Shown: positions 27,872 through 37,074 of the stretch, one piece after another | Numbering within the stretch: position 1 is the first letter of the stretch | Layout: each line of letters begins with the position of its first letter | Source: Gelidibacter japonicus | GTDB lineage: Bacteria > Bacteroidota > Bacteroidia > Flavobacteriales > Flavobacteriaceae | Assembly (NCBI RefSeq): GCF_010725055.1 | Contig: NZ_BJKB01000011.1 | Location: 35,340 to 99,339, forward strand | Reading direction: 5' to 3' | DNA length: 64,000 nt | Translations under genes and position numbers: made by a program | Notes under the pieces: model-generated | The model's database searches: none | What the model saw: only the letters and a program-made list of their open reading frames with translations | What the model was told of the DNA's origin: nothing

Positions 27872-29091
27872 TAGCCAATCTTTGATTTGAGAAGCGTCAT
27901 ATCATCACTAACTTTTCTCTCGACAACCCTCGCATAGATTTGAGTTGTTGACAATTTCGTGTGACCCAATAATTTAGAAACTGTCTCAATTGGAACTCCA
28001 TTACTTAAGGTAACCGTCGTTGCAAAAGTGTGACGTGCCATATGGAAGGTAAGATTTTTTTTGATACCACAGAGATCTGCTATTTCCTTCAGATAGCTGT
28101 TTAATTTCTGATTTGAAAGTTTGGGTAAAAGGTGATCAGTGTCACAAGTCCTTACGTGCTCACTGTATTTGCCAATCAAATGTCCAGCCTTTGGCAGTAA
28201 GGGAATTTTAAACGGAGTGCCCGTCTTTGTTCTCGTTGCCATTATCCAAGGATTGCCATCTATACCGCTTACGATATTTTTGCTTGTCAATTCTATGATA
28301 TCGCTATAGGATATACCCGTGTAGCAACTGAAAACAAATAAATCTCGAACAACGACCAGTCGTTCAATTGCAGAAGTTAAATCCTCAACAGCTTGTAATT
28401 CTGTCATTGTAAGGAAACCTCGTTCCTTCTTCTCGATCTTCATTTTAAAATTGACAAATGGATCTCTGTCGATCCATTCCATTCGGTAAGCAAGTGTGAC
28501 CATCCTCCGTAAACGTTTTATATGTTTCATCGCGGTATTATTTCCCATTTTAGCCTGCCCACTTCTAGGAATATAAGAACGGAGAAAACTTTCAAAACCA
28601 ACAATGAAACTATATTTGAGTTTTGCCAAAGGGATATCATTCATATTGAATTCCATAGAAATGAATTCTGACATATAACGTTGACTGGTCTTATACTGGG
28701 CCATCGTATTTCTATGCAACTTGTGCTGCATTTTTTCGTTATAATAAATAATTAGGCCCTGAAAGGAGAGATTGTTTTTATCTTCACCTAAAAAGCGTGC
28801 TTTAATCATCTGGGGGTTAAGACCTCTGTCTTCCGATTTAAATTGCTCATATATTCTTTGAATTTTAGTCTGCACCTCATTTAGATACTGATTTAGAATT
28901 CGGGCATCTTTACCCCTTCCGGTAGCTCGTTGAAGCTTTTCATCCCAAGAAGTGATATCAACTTTTCGTTTTAAACTGATGTTCACTCGTTGACCATCAA
29001 GAGTAATTCGGACGTAGATATTTGCTTTATTATTAATTGCACGTTTGGCGTACACCCAAAACAAGATGGAAAATGTTGAAGAAGCTCTCAT
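27871..29091 (-). CDS. Tyrosine recombinase/integrase, complete (IntDOT-like), at tRNA-Asp
   Basis: The 406-aa recombinase catalyses integration and excision at the tRNA-Asp 3' end. It has an N-terminal Arm-DNA-binding domain (about 8-95), a SAM-like core-binding domain (about 110-210) and the catalytic domain. HMARHTFAT and LGHTKLSTTQIYARV supply HxxR and the nucleophile Tyr386. At the usual first catalytic Arg position the motif reads CYTGISYSDI, with Ser, a substitution also reported for IntDOT of CTnDOT. It reads away from the tRNA, the normal arrangement for tRNA-targeting elements. Its first 364 codons are duplicated exactly at 1-1094. Confidence 0.95.
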   Translation of the reverse strand: MRASSTFSILFWVYAKRAINNKANIYVRITLDGQRVNISLKRKVDITSWDEKLQRATGRGKDARILNQYLNEVQTKIQRIYEQFKSEDRGLNPQMIKARFLGEDKNNLSFQGLIIYYNEKMQHKLHRNTMAQYKTSQRYMSEFISMEFNMNDIPLAKLKYSFIVGFESFLRSYIPRSGQAKMGNNTAMKHIKRLRRMVTLAYRMEWIDRDPFVNFKMKIEKKERGFLTMTELQAVEDLTSAIERLVVVRDLFVFSCYTGISYSDIIELTSKNIVSGIDGNPWIMATRTKTGTPFKIPLLPKAGHLIGKYSEHVRTCDTDHLLPKLSNQKLNSYLKEIADLCGIKKNLTFHMARHTFATTVTLSNGVPIETVSKLLGHTKLSTTQIYARVVERKVSDDMTLLKSKIG

Positions 29092-29262
29092 AGTTGTCGT
29101 CTTTAATGATTAAACATTATTTAGACGAAAGTCAAATCAACTAGACTTCGGAAATCAATATACAGCTTTTTAACCACAATGTTGACGATTAAAAAATATG
29201 TTGACGATTTGTGACCTTTCAGAATCAAATAGAACCAAATCCTATGATTGTCTCAAAAACAT

Positions 29263-29296
29263 AAAACCCTGTAAATCATAAGATTTACAGGGTTTT
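29263..29296 (-). terminator. tRNA-Asp terminator hairpin
   Basis: A perfect 15-bp stem with loop ataa starts 24 bases past the tRNA 3' end on the minus strand and is followed by TTTTATGTTTTTG-like sequence. It lies within the repeated region and so belongs to the element rather than to the original chromosomal tRNA locus. Confidence 0.7.
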
Positions 29297-29317
29297 GAAG
29301 GTTTTTGATTTCCTCTT

Positions 29318-29325
29318 CTGCGGTC
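29318..29325 (-). other. Putative attachment-site core at the tRNA-Asp 3' end
   Basis: The octamer ctgcggtc is the last stretch shared between copies A and B before they diverge, and it includes the tRNA 3'-terminal bases. By analogy with other tRNA-targeting integrases this is where the crossover core should lie. The exact exchange points cannot be read from one sequence. Confidence 0.5.
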
Positions 29326-29394
29326 TGGACGGGACTCGAACCCGCGACCTCCGCCGTGACAGGGCGGCATTCTAACCAGCTGAACTACCAGACC
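29321..29394 (-). tRNA. tRNA-Asp (GTC)
   Basis: A 74-base cloverleaf: acceptor ggtctgg paired with ccagacc plus discriminator G, D-arm with agctggttaga, anticodon stem ccgcc/ggcgg with loop ctgtcac (anticodon GTC), T-arm gcggg-ttcgagt-cccgt. CCA is not encoded. Its 3' end is the left border of chromosomal backbone and the insertion point of the island. Confidence 0.97.
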
Positions 29395-29514
29395 GTTGCG
29401 CTAATGCGAGCCTGCCCGATTAAACTTATCGTTTTCATCGCTCAGGCGGGTGCAAATATACACTGCATTTTCAATATCGCAAACATTTTGGATCATTTTT
29501 TGCAAAATTATTAC

Positions 29515-30444
29515 TTACTTAAATTTTCCGCGCTCTACCATATAGGTTGTCAGGATTTTATCGAAATCTTTTGTAATGTCCGCCTCTACATATTTTATTT
29601 GATATTGGCCGCATTTAAGCCTAAGTTCATCAAAATAGGAGCCTACTGCATCTTCGTAGGCCTCTTTTATGGTTTCAGGATAAAGATTGATGTACTCTCC
29701 CGTCTCTACATCAATAAAGCGTTTTGGGGTATTTTCAAAGTCAAAAGTCAATTCCTTATCCTTATCAAAGACATGAAATAAGACCACTTCGTGCTTTTTA
29801 TGTTTTAAATGCCGTAAGGCCTCGAATAATTTCTCTTGATCCGTGCTGGTCTGGAACATATCGGTAAAAAAGAAAATCAACGATCTCCTATGAATCTTCT
29901 CTGCAATTTGATGAAGATAGGTATAGGTTTCCGTCTGTTTGTTAATTGGCTTTGACACTACCGTCTTATTCAACTCACCCAACAACATTTGATGGTGTCG
30001 TTCACTGCCTTTTTCTGGCGCGTAATAGTCGTAGGCATCACTGTAAATACTCATCCCCACAGCATCTCGCTGTTTTTTGAGAATATGCATTAAACTGGCT
30101 GAAGCCAATGCTGAAAAGGCTATCTTATTCAGATTGCTGATTGAGAACTCGGTCATTTCCGGATAATGCATGGAGCTACTGTTGTCAATAATCAAATGAC
30201 AGCGCAAATTGGTTTCCTCATCATAGCGCTTGGTGAACAACTTATCGGTTTTGGCGTATAATTTCCAATCAATATGTTTTGTGCTCTCGCCTTGATTGTA
30301 AATCTTATGTTCGGCAAATTCAGCCGAAAACCCGTGAAACGGACTCTTGTGCATCCCAGCAATAAATCCCTCAACCACTTGTTTGGCGAGGAGTTCGAGG
30401 TTTTTAAATCCCCCAGTTTTATTGAGTTCTGTTTGTAAGTTCAT
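29515..30444 (-). CDS. DUF58 domain protein
   Basis: This 309-aa cytoplasmic protein starts at the ATG at 30444 (MNLQTELNKTGGF), preferred over a TTG one codon upstream. It shows the DUF58 core: GEST-KHIDWKLYAKTDKLF, then a von Willebrand A-like fold with LIIDNSSSMHYPE (a DxSxS MIDAS-type motif). Such proteins usually sit with MoxR ATPases and VWA/BatA proteins. Here no MoxR neighbour is in the window. Function beyond the family name is not established. Confidence 0.88.
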   Translation of the reverse strand: MNLQTELNKTGGFKNLELLAKQVVEGFIAGMHKSPFHGFSAEFAEHKIYNQGESTKHIDWKLYAKTDKLFTKRYDEETNLRCHLIIDNSSSMHYPEMTEFSISNLNKIAFSALASASLMHILKKQRDAVGMSIYSDAYDYYAPEKGSERHHQMLLGELNKTVVSKPINKQTETYTYLHQIAEKIHRRSLIFFFTDMFQTSTDQEKLFEALRHLKHKKHEVVLFHVFDKDKELTFDFENTPKRFIDVETGEYINLYPETIKEAYEDAVGSYFDELRLKCGQYQIKYVEADITKDFDKILTTYMVERGKFK

Positions 30445-30479
30445 CAATTTGGGTTTTAGACCGCTTCGCTTTTAAAATC

Positions 30480-30547
30480 AAGAATCAAGATTGTTATTAT
30501 TTATAATTAAAACCCATTTATTTAAAGAGCCATCAATCTTGATTCTT
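30480..30547. repeat. Inverted repeat upstream of the DUF58 gene
   Basis: aagaatcaagattg (30480-30493) and its perfect complement caatcttgattctt (30534-30547) flank a 40-bp AT-rich loop in the clpP-DUF58 spacer. No T-run follows, so it is not a standard terminator. Confidence 0.6.
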
Positions 30548-30582
30548 AATTCTTTATTCTTTATTCTTAATAATTAATAATT

Positions 30583-30648
30583 AATACTTAATACTTTGTA
30601 CTTAATACTTTGTACTTAATTCTTTGTACTTAATACTTTGTACTTATT
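30583..30648. repeat. 14-bp tandem repeat at the 3' end of clpP
   Basis: About four and a half copies of a unit close to tactttgtacttaa, with one variant copy (attctttg). The array runs up to the clpP stop codon at 30644-30646. Such arrays vary in copy number by slippage. Confidence 0.75.
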
Positions 30649-31189
30649 CTACAATTTTATCCACAATCCCATAAGCCACAGATTCCTCTGCACCCATCCA
30701 ATGGTCGCGGTTGAAGTCCTTCATCACTTTTTCAAGAGTCTGTCCACAATTTTCGGCCAGCAACCTTGCGCTCAACTCTTTGGTCTTCAATATTTCCTGA
30801 GCTGTAATTTCAATGTCACTCGCCGGTCCACGAGCTCCACCGCTTGGTTGGTGAATCATGACTCGGGCGTGTGGCTGAATAAAACGCTTTCCTTTTGCTC
30901 CTGCCGACAATAGAATAGAACCCATAGATGCTGCAAATCCTGTACAGATGGTTGACACCTCACTTTTTAATGATTTCATGCAATCATAAATTGCAAACCC
31001 AGAAGTGACATAGCCTCCAGGACTATTGATGTAAAAATGTATGTCTTTGGTCTCCAAAGCGTCCAAATACATCAAACGTTCAACCACGTGTTTTGCAGAT
31101 TTATCATCTACCTGCCCCCAAAGGAACACTTTACGTTCTTCTATCAATTTACTATCGATAAGATCTTGTATTTTTAATTTATTGCTCAT
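30644..31189 (-). CDS. clpP: ClpP-type ATP-dependent protease proteolytic subunit
   Basis: This 181-aa serine peptidase assembles as a tetradecamer with Clp ATPases. The triad is Ser88 (GFAASMGS), His113 (MIHQPSGG) and Asp162 (RDHWMGAEE). INSPGGYVTSG marks the substrate-binding strand. It is somewhat shorter than the usual 195-225 residues, lacking the longer N-terminal propeptide. It may therefore be a second ClpP paralogue rather than the one paired with clpX. No clpX or tig is adjacent. Confidence 0.93.
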   Translation of the reverse strand: MSNKLKIQDLIDSKLIEERKVFLWGQVDDKSAKHVVERLMYLDALETKDIHFYINSPGGYVTSGFAIYDCMKSLKSEVSTICTGFAASMGSILLSAGAKGKRFIQPHARVMIHQPSGGARGPASDIEITAQEILKTKELSARLLAENCGQTLEKVMKDFNRDHWMGAEESVAYGIVDKIVE

Positions 31190-31215
31190 TTTATATTTTT
31201 AAATTTTTATCTAAA

Positions 31216-31250
31216 ATAAAAAAAGGTTTACCATTACAGCAAACCTTTTA
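31216..31250 (-). terminator. Terminator after trxA
   Basis: The stem aaaggttt/aaaccttt with an 11-base loop has T-rich sequence following on the minus strand, about 110 bp downstream of the trxA stop. Confidence 0.65.
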
Positions 31251-31357
31251 TCATATTATCCTAATATTATGCTTTTTTGATGACAGATAGCACATCACAT
31301 CATAATTATTTTACTTTGAATCGATTATGACGGCAGTTGCTTTTCTGTGTTTAACGA

Positions 31358-31675
31358 CTATAGAAGCGCATCAATAGCATCGGTATAGGCGTTTTTAGGA
31401 GCCACACCAACCTGTCTTCCAACGACTTCTCCGTTTTGGAATACTAATACCGTCGGAATGTTGCGCACACCATATTTGGCAGCAAACTCTTGATTTGCAT
31501 CAACATCCACTTTACCAACTACAGCCTTACCTTCGTACTCTTCGCTAATTTGATCAATGATTGGTCCAACCATTCTACAAGGTCCACACCAAGCGGCCCA
31601 AAAATCTACGACTACCGGCTTATCACTTTTCAAAACCGTTTCTTCAAAGTTTGCATCTGTTATTTCTAATGCCAT
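31358..31675 (-). CDS. trxA: Thioredoxin
   Basis: The 105-aa thiol-disulfide reductant has the WCGPC active site (Cys30 and Cys33), the cis-Pro segment NIPTVLVFQNG, and normal length with no signal peptide, so it is cytoplasmic. A separate unit from clpP, as a terminator lies between them. Confidence 0.97.
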   Translation of the reverse strand: MALEITDANFEETVLKSDKPVVVDFWAAWCGPCRMVGPIIDQISEEYEGKAVVGKVDVDANQEFAAKYGVRNIPTVLVFQNGEVVGRQVGVAPKNAYTDAIDALL

Positions 31676-32030
31676 ATTTTCTATGCTTTAATTGTTTTAT
31701 TTATTTTAAAGGAACAAAATTAATCAAAATATTTGCCAATCCTTATACGCTTAACATTTGTTTTGCTTATAACTGGATTTGCGATGGTTATCACAACTCC
31801 TTCGGCGCATGAATCAAGCCTTTCAGTTAAACCTGCCCGACGTCAGGAGGGCCTTTTATGTGGCGACCTCGTGGAACTCACTAACCATATAAACAGCATG
31901 CCGTTACATTCTGATGCATAAATTTGTACAATTATGACCAACCTATCCTCTTCATCCAATAACCCTTGAACTTAATCATTATGATGACATCAATGTTGAT
32001 TTATATCAAGACGCATCTTCATATTATGAG
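31676..32030. other. Intergenic between dnaE and trxA
   Basis: It should hold the trxA promoter: TAATTTTG on the minus strand (31722-31715) fits the Bacteroidetes -7 box TAnnTTTG, but a matching -33 box is not clear. No gene is recognised. Confidence 0.4.
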
Positions 32031-32050
32031 ATGCCTGCCTTCGCAGGCAT
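32031..32050. terminator. GC-rich hairpin just after dnaE
   Basis: The perfect 8-bp stem atgcctgc/gcaggcat with loop cttc lies 3 bases past the dnaE stop. No T-run follows. It may act as a 3' mRNA-stabilising hairpin or belong to a dispersed small palindrome family. Confidence 0.5.
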
Positions 32051-32053
32051 TGC

Positions 32054-35000
32054 TTAGTTCAACTTAAAAAAAACATCCTGACCGCTCAATTCATCAAGTA
32101 GCTCTTGAGAGATTTTTACTTTCTGTTTCCTACTTGGCATGTGCAATTTCATCTTCTCTTCGGTATCATAAACCAAGAAATTCAGGGCTTGGTTACCTTC
32201 ATGCATTCTCAAAATATCTTCGAGCGCCCTAATTTTACTTTCTTTCAAATCTCTTATCTCAAGTTGAATGGATAGTTTTTTTGCGTAAGTGTCCATCACA
32301 TCGTGCAATAATTGAAAATTACTAAACTGCAACCTTGGTTCACTTTTTTTGCCAGTCTCTTTATTGATCCAGCCCTCTTTGACATAGACCCTGACATAGA
32401 CGAATGAGCTTCTCACTAAAAAGTGTCTAAATCTGAGATACTCTTCTCCAAAAATTCGAAATTCAAAACTATCGGTATAATCCTCCATGGTAAACATCGC
32501 CCACCCTTTACCTTGTTTGCTTACACGATGTTCCACATTGGTCACGACGCCACCAAAGGTCATTTCTCTATTTACAAAAGGTTCCAAATTTGCAAAATGC
32601 GCCAAGGTGGCATTACAAAAGGTTTTCATTTCTATCTTAAAATCGTCAAGCGGATGTCCTGAAATATAAATCCCAACAACTTCCCGCTCCTGGGCCAATT
32701 TTTCCATAGTCCCCCATTCTTCACATGGAGGCACTAAAGGCTCTGCGATTTGCACATCACTCGCATCACCAAACAGACTCACTTGGGCCGAATTTTCATT
32801 TTCCTGGTGCTTACTGCCATACCGGATTGCTTTTTCCAAAAAGGTAATGCCATCACCCTCATCCTGAAAATATTGTGCCCTATGTGTATCTGTAAAGCAA
32901 TCAAATCCACCTGCCAAGGCCAGATTCTCAAATGCTTTTTTATTGGTTGCCCTTAAATCCACACGTTTTGCAAAGTCAAAAATAGATTTATATTGCCCAT
33001 CCTTTTTACGATTTTCCACAATGGTCATCACCGCACCTCGCCCGACGCCCTTAATGGCACCCATTCCAAATCGAACTGCATAGTCTTTGTTTACAGAAAA
33101 CTTATAGAAAGATTCATTGACATCAGGCCCAAGCACTTTCAATTTCATGCGCTTGCATTCTTCCATAAAGAACGTCACCTGCTTGATGTCGTTCATATTG
33201 TTACTCAACACTGCGGCCATATATTCTGCCGGATAATGCGCTTTTAAATAGGCGGTTTGATAGGCTATCCACGCATAACAGGTTGAATGCGACTTATTAA
33301 ACGCATAACTCGCAAAGGCTTCCCAGTCCTTCCAGATTTTCTCCAACTTTTTGGCATCGTGGCCATTTGCTTCCGCTTGGGAAATGAATTTTGGTTTCAT
33401 TTTATCCAAAACCGCAATCTGCTTTTTACCCATGGCCTTTCGCAGAACATCGGCTTCACCCTTCGTAAAATCGGCTAGTTTTTGGGATAGCAACATCACC
33501 TGCTCCTGGTAAACGGTAATGCCGTAGGTTTCCTTTAGATACTCTTCCATCGCAGGAAGGTCGTAGTCTATTTCCTCTTCGCCATGCTTACGTCTGGTAA
33601 AACTCGGGATGTACTCCATTGGCCCCGGTCTGTAAAGGGCATTCATGGCAATCAAATCTTCAAAAACAGTTGGCTTTAATTCCTTCAGGTGTTTTTGCAT
33701 TCCTGGCGACTCATACTGAAACACCCCAACGGTTTCACCTTTTTGGAACAACTCATAAGTGAGTTCATCATCTAAAGGAAAACTATCGGGATCAAGTAAT
33801 ATATCGTGTTTTGCTTTCACGATTTTCACCGTATCCTTGATTAAAGTCAAGGTTTTTAATCCCAAGAAATCCATTTTCAGCAATCCCGCATCTTCTACAA
33901 CAGAGTTATCAAACTGGGTCACATACAAATCAGAATCCTTTGCCGTAGCCACCGGAACAAATTTGGTAATATCATCAGGGGTAATAATCACCCCACAAGC
34001 GTGAATTCCAGTGTTTCTGACGGAGCCTTCAAGAATTCGTGCCAAATTAACGGTTTCTGATTCCAAGCCCCCACCTTCGGCAATGTTGAGAAGTTCGTTT
34101 ACTTTTTCCAAGTCTTCAGATCTGAAGGCCTTACTGAGTTGCTTTTCGTCATAACCAAAAATTTTGCCCAACTTGGACATGGTCGGGATGAGTTTGGAAA
34201 TCCTATCCGCATCAAAAAGTGGTAGATCCAAAACTCTTGCCGTATCTCTAATAGACGATTTGGCCGCCATGGTACCATAGGTAATAATTTGGGCCACCTG
34301 GTTGCTTCCGTATTTTTTGATAACATAATCCATGACTTTACTCCGGCCTTCATCATCAAAATCGATATCAATATCTGGCATACTGATGCGATCCGGATTT
34401 AAAAAACGCTCAAAAAGCAGGTTATATTTAAGCGGATCAATATTGGTAATCTTGAGGCAATATGCCACCACAGAACCTGCCGCTGAGCCACGTCCTGGGC
34501 CTACTGAAACATCCATATTTCTCGCTTCCCGGATAAAATCTTCAACAATCAGGAAATAGCCAGGATATCCCGTATTTTCAATAACACTCAACTCAAAGTC
34601 GATTCGTTCCTTGATCTCGTCCGTAAGTTCCGGATACCTTTTTTTGGCACCTTCATAAGTGATATGGCGCAAATAGGCATTCTCTCCACGCTTCCCATTA
34701 TCTACAAGATCTTCTTCATGCTTGAATTCGTCAGGAATTGCGAAGGCGGGCAACAATACATCCCTTGCCAACTCAAAAGCCTCAACCTTGTCCACGACTT
34801 CCTGAATATTGGAAATGGCTTCAGGAATATCCTTAAAGAGCTTTTTCATCTCTTCGGAAGATTTAAAATAATATTCCTGGTTTGGCAATCCGTAGCGATA
34901 CCCTCGGCCCCGTCCTATAGGGGTGGCCTGTTTCTCACCATCTTTTACACACAACAAAATATCGTGCGCATTGGCGTCTTCCTTCTTGCAATAATAGGTA

Positions 35001-36442
35001 TTGTTGGTCGCCACCAACTTGATATCATGTTTTCTGGCGAAATCAATCAACACCGGATTTACACGATTTTCATCTTCTTGATTATGACGCATCAATTCGA
35101 TATAAAGATCGTCACCAAATTCTTCCTTCCACCAAAGCAAGGCTTCTTCCGCTTGGTTTTCACCAATGTTCAAGACTTTACTTGGGACTTCCCCATAGAG
35201 GTTCCCCGTTAATACAATCAAATCTTCCTTGTACTGTTGGATCAACTTCTTATCAATCCGTGGCACATAATAAAAACCATCCACAAAGGCATGTGATGAT
35301 AATTTTGACAGGTTATGGTAACCGTTTTTATTCTTGGCCAAAATGACAATCTGATACCCATTATCCTTTCGTGATTTATCTGTATGGTCTTCACACACAA
35401 AAAACTCACAGCCAAGGATGGGTTTGATTATTTTTTCGGTAGGTGTTTCGCCGCGCTCTTCAGCGGCTTTGTTTTTAGCTTCAACGGTTCTATTATGATT
35501 GCCTACAGCTCTTATAAAGTGAAAGGCCCCCATCATATTGGCATGGTCCGTCAAGGCCACGGCAGGCATGTTATGTTCCGCTGCTGCCGACACCAACTGA
35601 GGGATGCTGATGGTAGATTGCAACACAGAGAATTGTGAGTGGTTGTGCAAATGCACAAATTCAACCTCCTTAAGCTCTTCAATATTTTGGGCAATCTCCT
35701 TTTTTGTAGGCTCGTCCGATTCTTGAAGCGCCTCAATCTGTTTTTTGATTTTCGCACTTTCAGCCTTCAGGTTGATATGCTTTAAGCCAATCAGTTGAAT
35801 GGTGGCAGGATTTGCCTCTTTAAAACTTTCAAAGTAATCTGCAGGCACATCCAATTGCTCCTGTGTATATTCCTCACGTCTTATCAACTCCAAAAAACAA
35901 CGCGTGGTGGCTTCAACGTCAGCGGTAGCGTTGTGTGCTTCCGCAAATGGCGTGTTAAAGAGGAATTCGTGCAACTCGGTTAAGGTTGGCAATTTAAATC
36001 TACCATAACGCCCTCCCGGAAGCTGACATAAGTTTGCCGTATGCTCGGTACAGGTATCCAAAACCGGAAGCTCCTGCAAATTATTGGCCACGCCCTCACG
36101 ATGGAACTCAGCCCCCATAATATTCAGGTCGAAGCCGACATTCTGCCCCACCACAAATTTGGTTTTTGCCAAAGCCGCATTGAACTTTGCCAATACTTCT
36201 GCCAACGGAACTCCTTGTTGCTGGGCTAAATCAGTAGATATCCCATGGATCTTTTCTGCGTCATAAGGAATATTGAAACCGTCAGGCTGTACCAAATAGT
36301 CTTGATGCTCAATGCAATTGCCCATACCATCATGCAATTGCCAAGCAATTTGGATGCATCGTGGCCAATTATCCGTATCGCTGATGGGGGCATCCCATCG
36401 TTTTGGCAATCCTGTAGTTTCGGTATCGAATATTAAATACAT
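32054..36442 (-). CDS. dnaE: DNA polymerase III alpha subunit fused to a DnaQ-like exonuclease
   Basis: The 1,462-aa replicative polymerase starts at the ATG at 36442 (MYLIFDTETTG). An in-frame TTG nine codons upstream is less likely. Residues about 1-190 are a DEDDh 3'-5' exonuclease (FDTETTG, GQNVGFDLNI, HNATADVEAT). A PHP domain (about 265-480, VHLHNHSQFSVL) follows, then the C-family palm with PDIDIDFDDEGR and GPGRGSAAGSV, helix-hairpin-helix (GVGRGAV) and OB-fold (FGGVVTNVEHRVSKQGKGW). The fusion carries its own proofreading, as in other Bacteroidetes DnaE proteins, which explains a size well above the roughly 1,160 residues of E. coli. Confidence 0.96.
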   Translation of the reverse strand: MYLIFDTETTGLPKRWDAPISDTDNWPRCIQIAWQLHDGMGNCIEHQDYLVQPDGFNIPYDAEKIHGISTDLAQQQGVPLAEVLAKFNAALAKTKFVVGQNVGFDLNIMGAEFHREGVANNLQELPVLDTCTEHTANLCQLPGGRYGRFKLPTLTELHEFLFNTPFAEAHNATADVEATTRCFLELIRREEYTQEQLDVPADYFESFKEANPATIQLIGLKHINLKAESAKIKKQIEALQESDEPTKKEIAQNIEELKEVEFVHLHNHSQFSVLQSTISIPQLVSAAAEHNMPAVALTDHANMMGAFHFIRAVGNHNRTVEAKNKAAEERGETPTEKIIKPILGCEFFVCEDHTDKSRKDNGYQIVILAKNKNGYHNLSKLSSHAFVDGFYYVPRIDKKLIQQYKEDLIVLTGNLYGEVPSKVLNIGENQAEEALLWWKEEFGDDLYIELMRHNQEDENRVNPVLIDFARKHDIKLVATNNTYYCKKEDANAHDILLCVKDGEKQATPIGRGRGYRYGLPNQEYYFKSSEEMKKLFKDIPEAISNIQEVVDKVEAFELARDVLLPAFAIPDEFKHEEDLVDNGKRGENAYLRHITYEGAKKRYPELTDEIKERIDFELSVIENTGYPGYFLIVEDFIREARNMDVSVGPGRGSAAGSVVAYCLKITNIDPLKYNLLFERFLNPDRISMPDIDIDFDDEGRSKVMDYVIKKYGSNQVAQIITYGTMAAKSSIRDTARVLDLPLFDADRISKLIPTMSKLGKIFGYDEKQLSKAFRSEDLEKVNELLNIAEGGGLESETVNLARILEGSVRNTGIHACGVIITPDDITKFVPVATAKDSDLYVTQFDNSVVEDAGLLKMDFLGLKTLTLIKDTVKIVKAKHDILLDPDSFPLDDELTYELFQKGETVGVFQYESPGMQKHLKELKPTVFEDLIAMNALYRPGPMEYIPSFTRRKHGEEEIDYDLPAMEEYLKETYGITVYQEQVMLLSQKLADFTKGEADVLRKAMGKKQIAVLDKMKPKFISQAEANGHDAKKLEKIWKDWEAFASYAFNKSHSTCYAWIAYQTAYLKAHYPAEYMAAVLSNNMNDIKQVTFFMEECKRMKLKVLGPDVNESFYKFSVNKDYAVRFGMGAIKGVGRGAVMTIVENRKKDGQYKSIFDFAKRVDLRATNKKAFENLALAGGFDCFTDTHRAQYFQDEGDGITFLEKAIRYGSKHQENENSAQVSLFGDASDVQIAEPLVPPCEEWGTMEKLAQEREVVGIYISGHPLDDFKIEMKTFCNATLAHFANLEPFVNREMTFGGVVTNVEHRVSKQGKGWAMFTMEDYTDSFEFRIFGEEYLRFRHFLVRSSFVYVRVYVKEGWINKETGKKSEPRLQFSNFQLLHDVMDTYAKKLSIQLEIRDLKESKIRALEDILRMHEGNQALNFLVYDTEEKMKLHMPSRKQKVKISQELLDELSGQDVFFKLN

Positions 36443-37074
36443 AAAAAAATCCCCTTTTAATTTCCCCAAAGGGAAAAATGTTATGGTTATTATAATGACT
36501 TTCCTTCAAATCCACAATAATAAGATCGATTTTCAAACCAAGTTTGAAACATTTCTATTAGACCGTGATTTTGACCACGGATTCCTGAATGTTTGAGCTT
36601 AAAATTGCTGAAATTGCTGGATTCTTTCTCTGAAATAAAAGTTTTTAAAATTACATATAAATAACGCTTTTTTAAAGAGAAAGTTATAAACAGTTGCCAA
36701 CAAAGATTCAAATATAGAAGTCAACTAAAGCTCTATCAGCAATACCGTCAAATTCAAAAAAGCTGCCACCCTGCTTCTAACTGCAAAGCAGGCAAAAACG
36801 CAAGGTATTAGAGGATTAACACAATTAGGGAAGCACCAAATATAAAATTCAGAAATCCAAAAAGACGATCTGTGGGATCTGCGTCAACCGTGTATGACAA
36901 TCAGTGAGAATTAACCTGTTGCAAAAGCACCAATTACAAGATTGAAAATTCCAAAATGCTGGCCTGTGTAGTTCTATACAATCTGTGCTTAAAAATCAGC
37001 GAAAATCATCCAAAATCAGATTCATCCGCGTTCCGTTTGGTTCCACCGTGTTTCTTGCGCCATGTCGGTTTAAG
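36443..37074. other. Long intergenic with dispersed-repeat words
   Basis: No gene is recognised. Between about 36860 and 37050 lie phrases such as gatctgtgggatctgcgtc and catccgcgttcc that recur in other spacers here (49410-49445, 51215-51260, 63660-63715). The part next to dnaE should carry its promoter, which I cannot place. Confidence 0.5.

Larger units (their letters stand above)
27998..29325. repeat. Long direct repeat, copy B (ends inside tRNA-Asp)
   Basis: Identical to 1-1328. The right edge falls at 29325, five bases into the 3' end of the tRNA-Asp gene (29321-29394 read from the right). Recombination between the copies would remove or duplicate a 27,997-bp segment carrying the whole PUL. 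Confidence 0.97.

Noticed and set aside
30480-30648. Possible CRISPR array from the repeated 14-mers
   Set aside because: Units are contiguous with no spacers and no cas genes are nearby, so it is a simple tandem repeat.
31733-31921. Short plus-strand frame between dnaE and trxA
   Set aside because: It has no homology or ribosome-binding context and overlaps the trxA promoter region.
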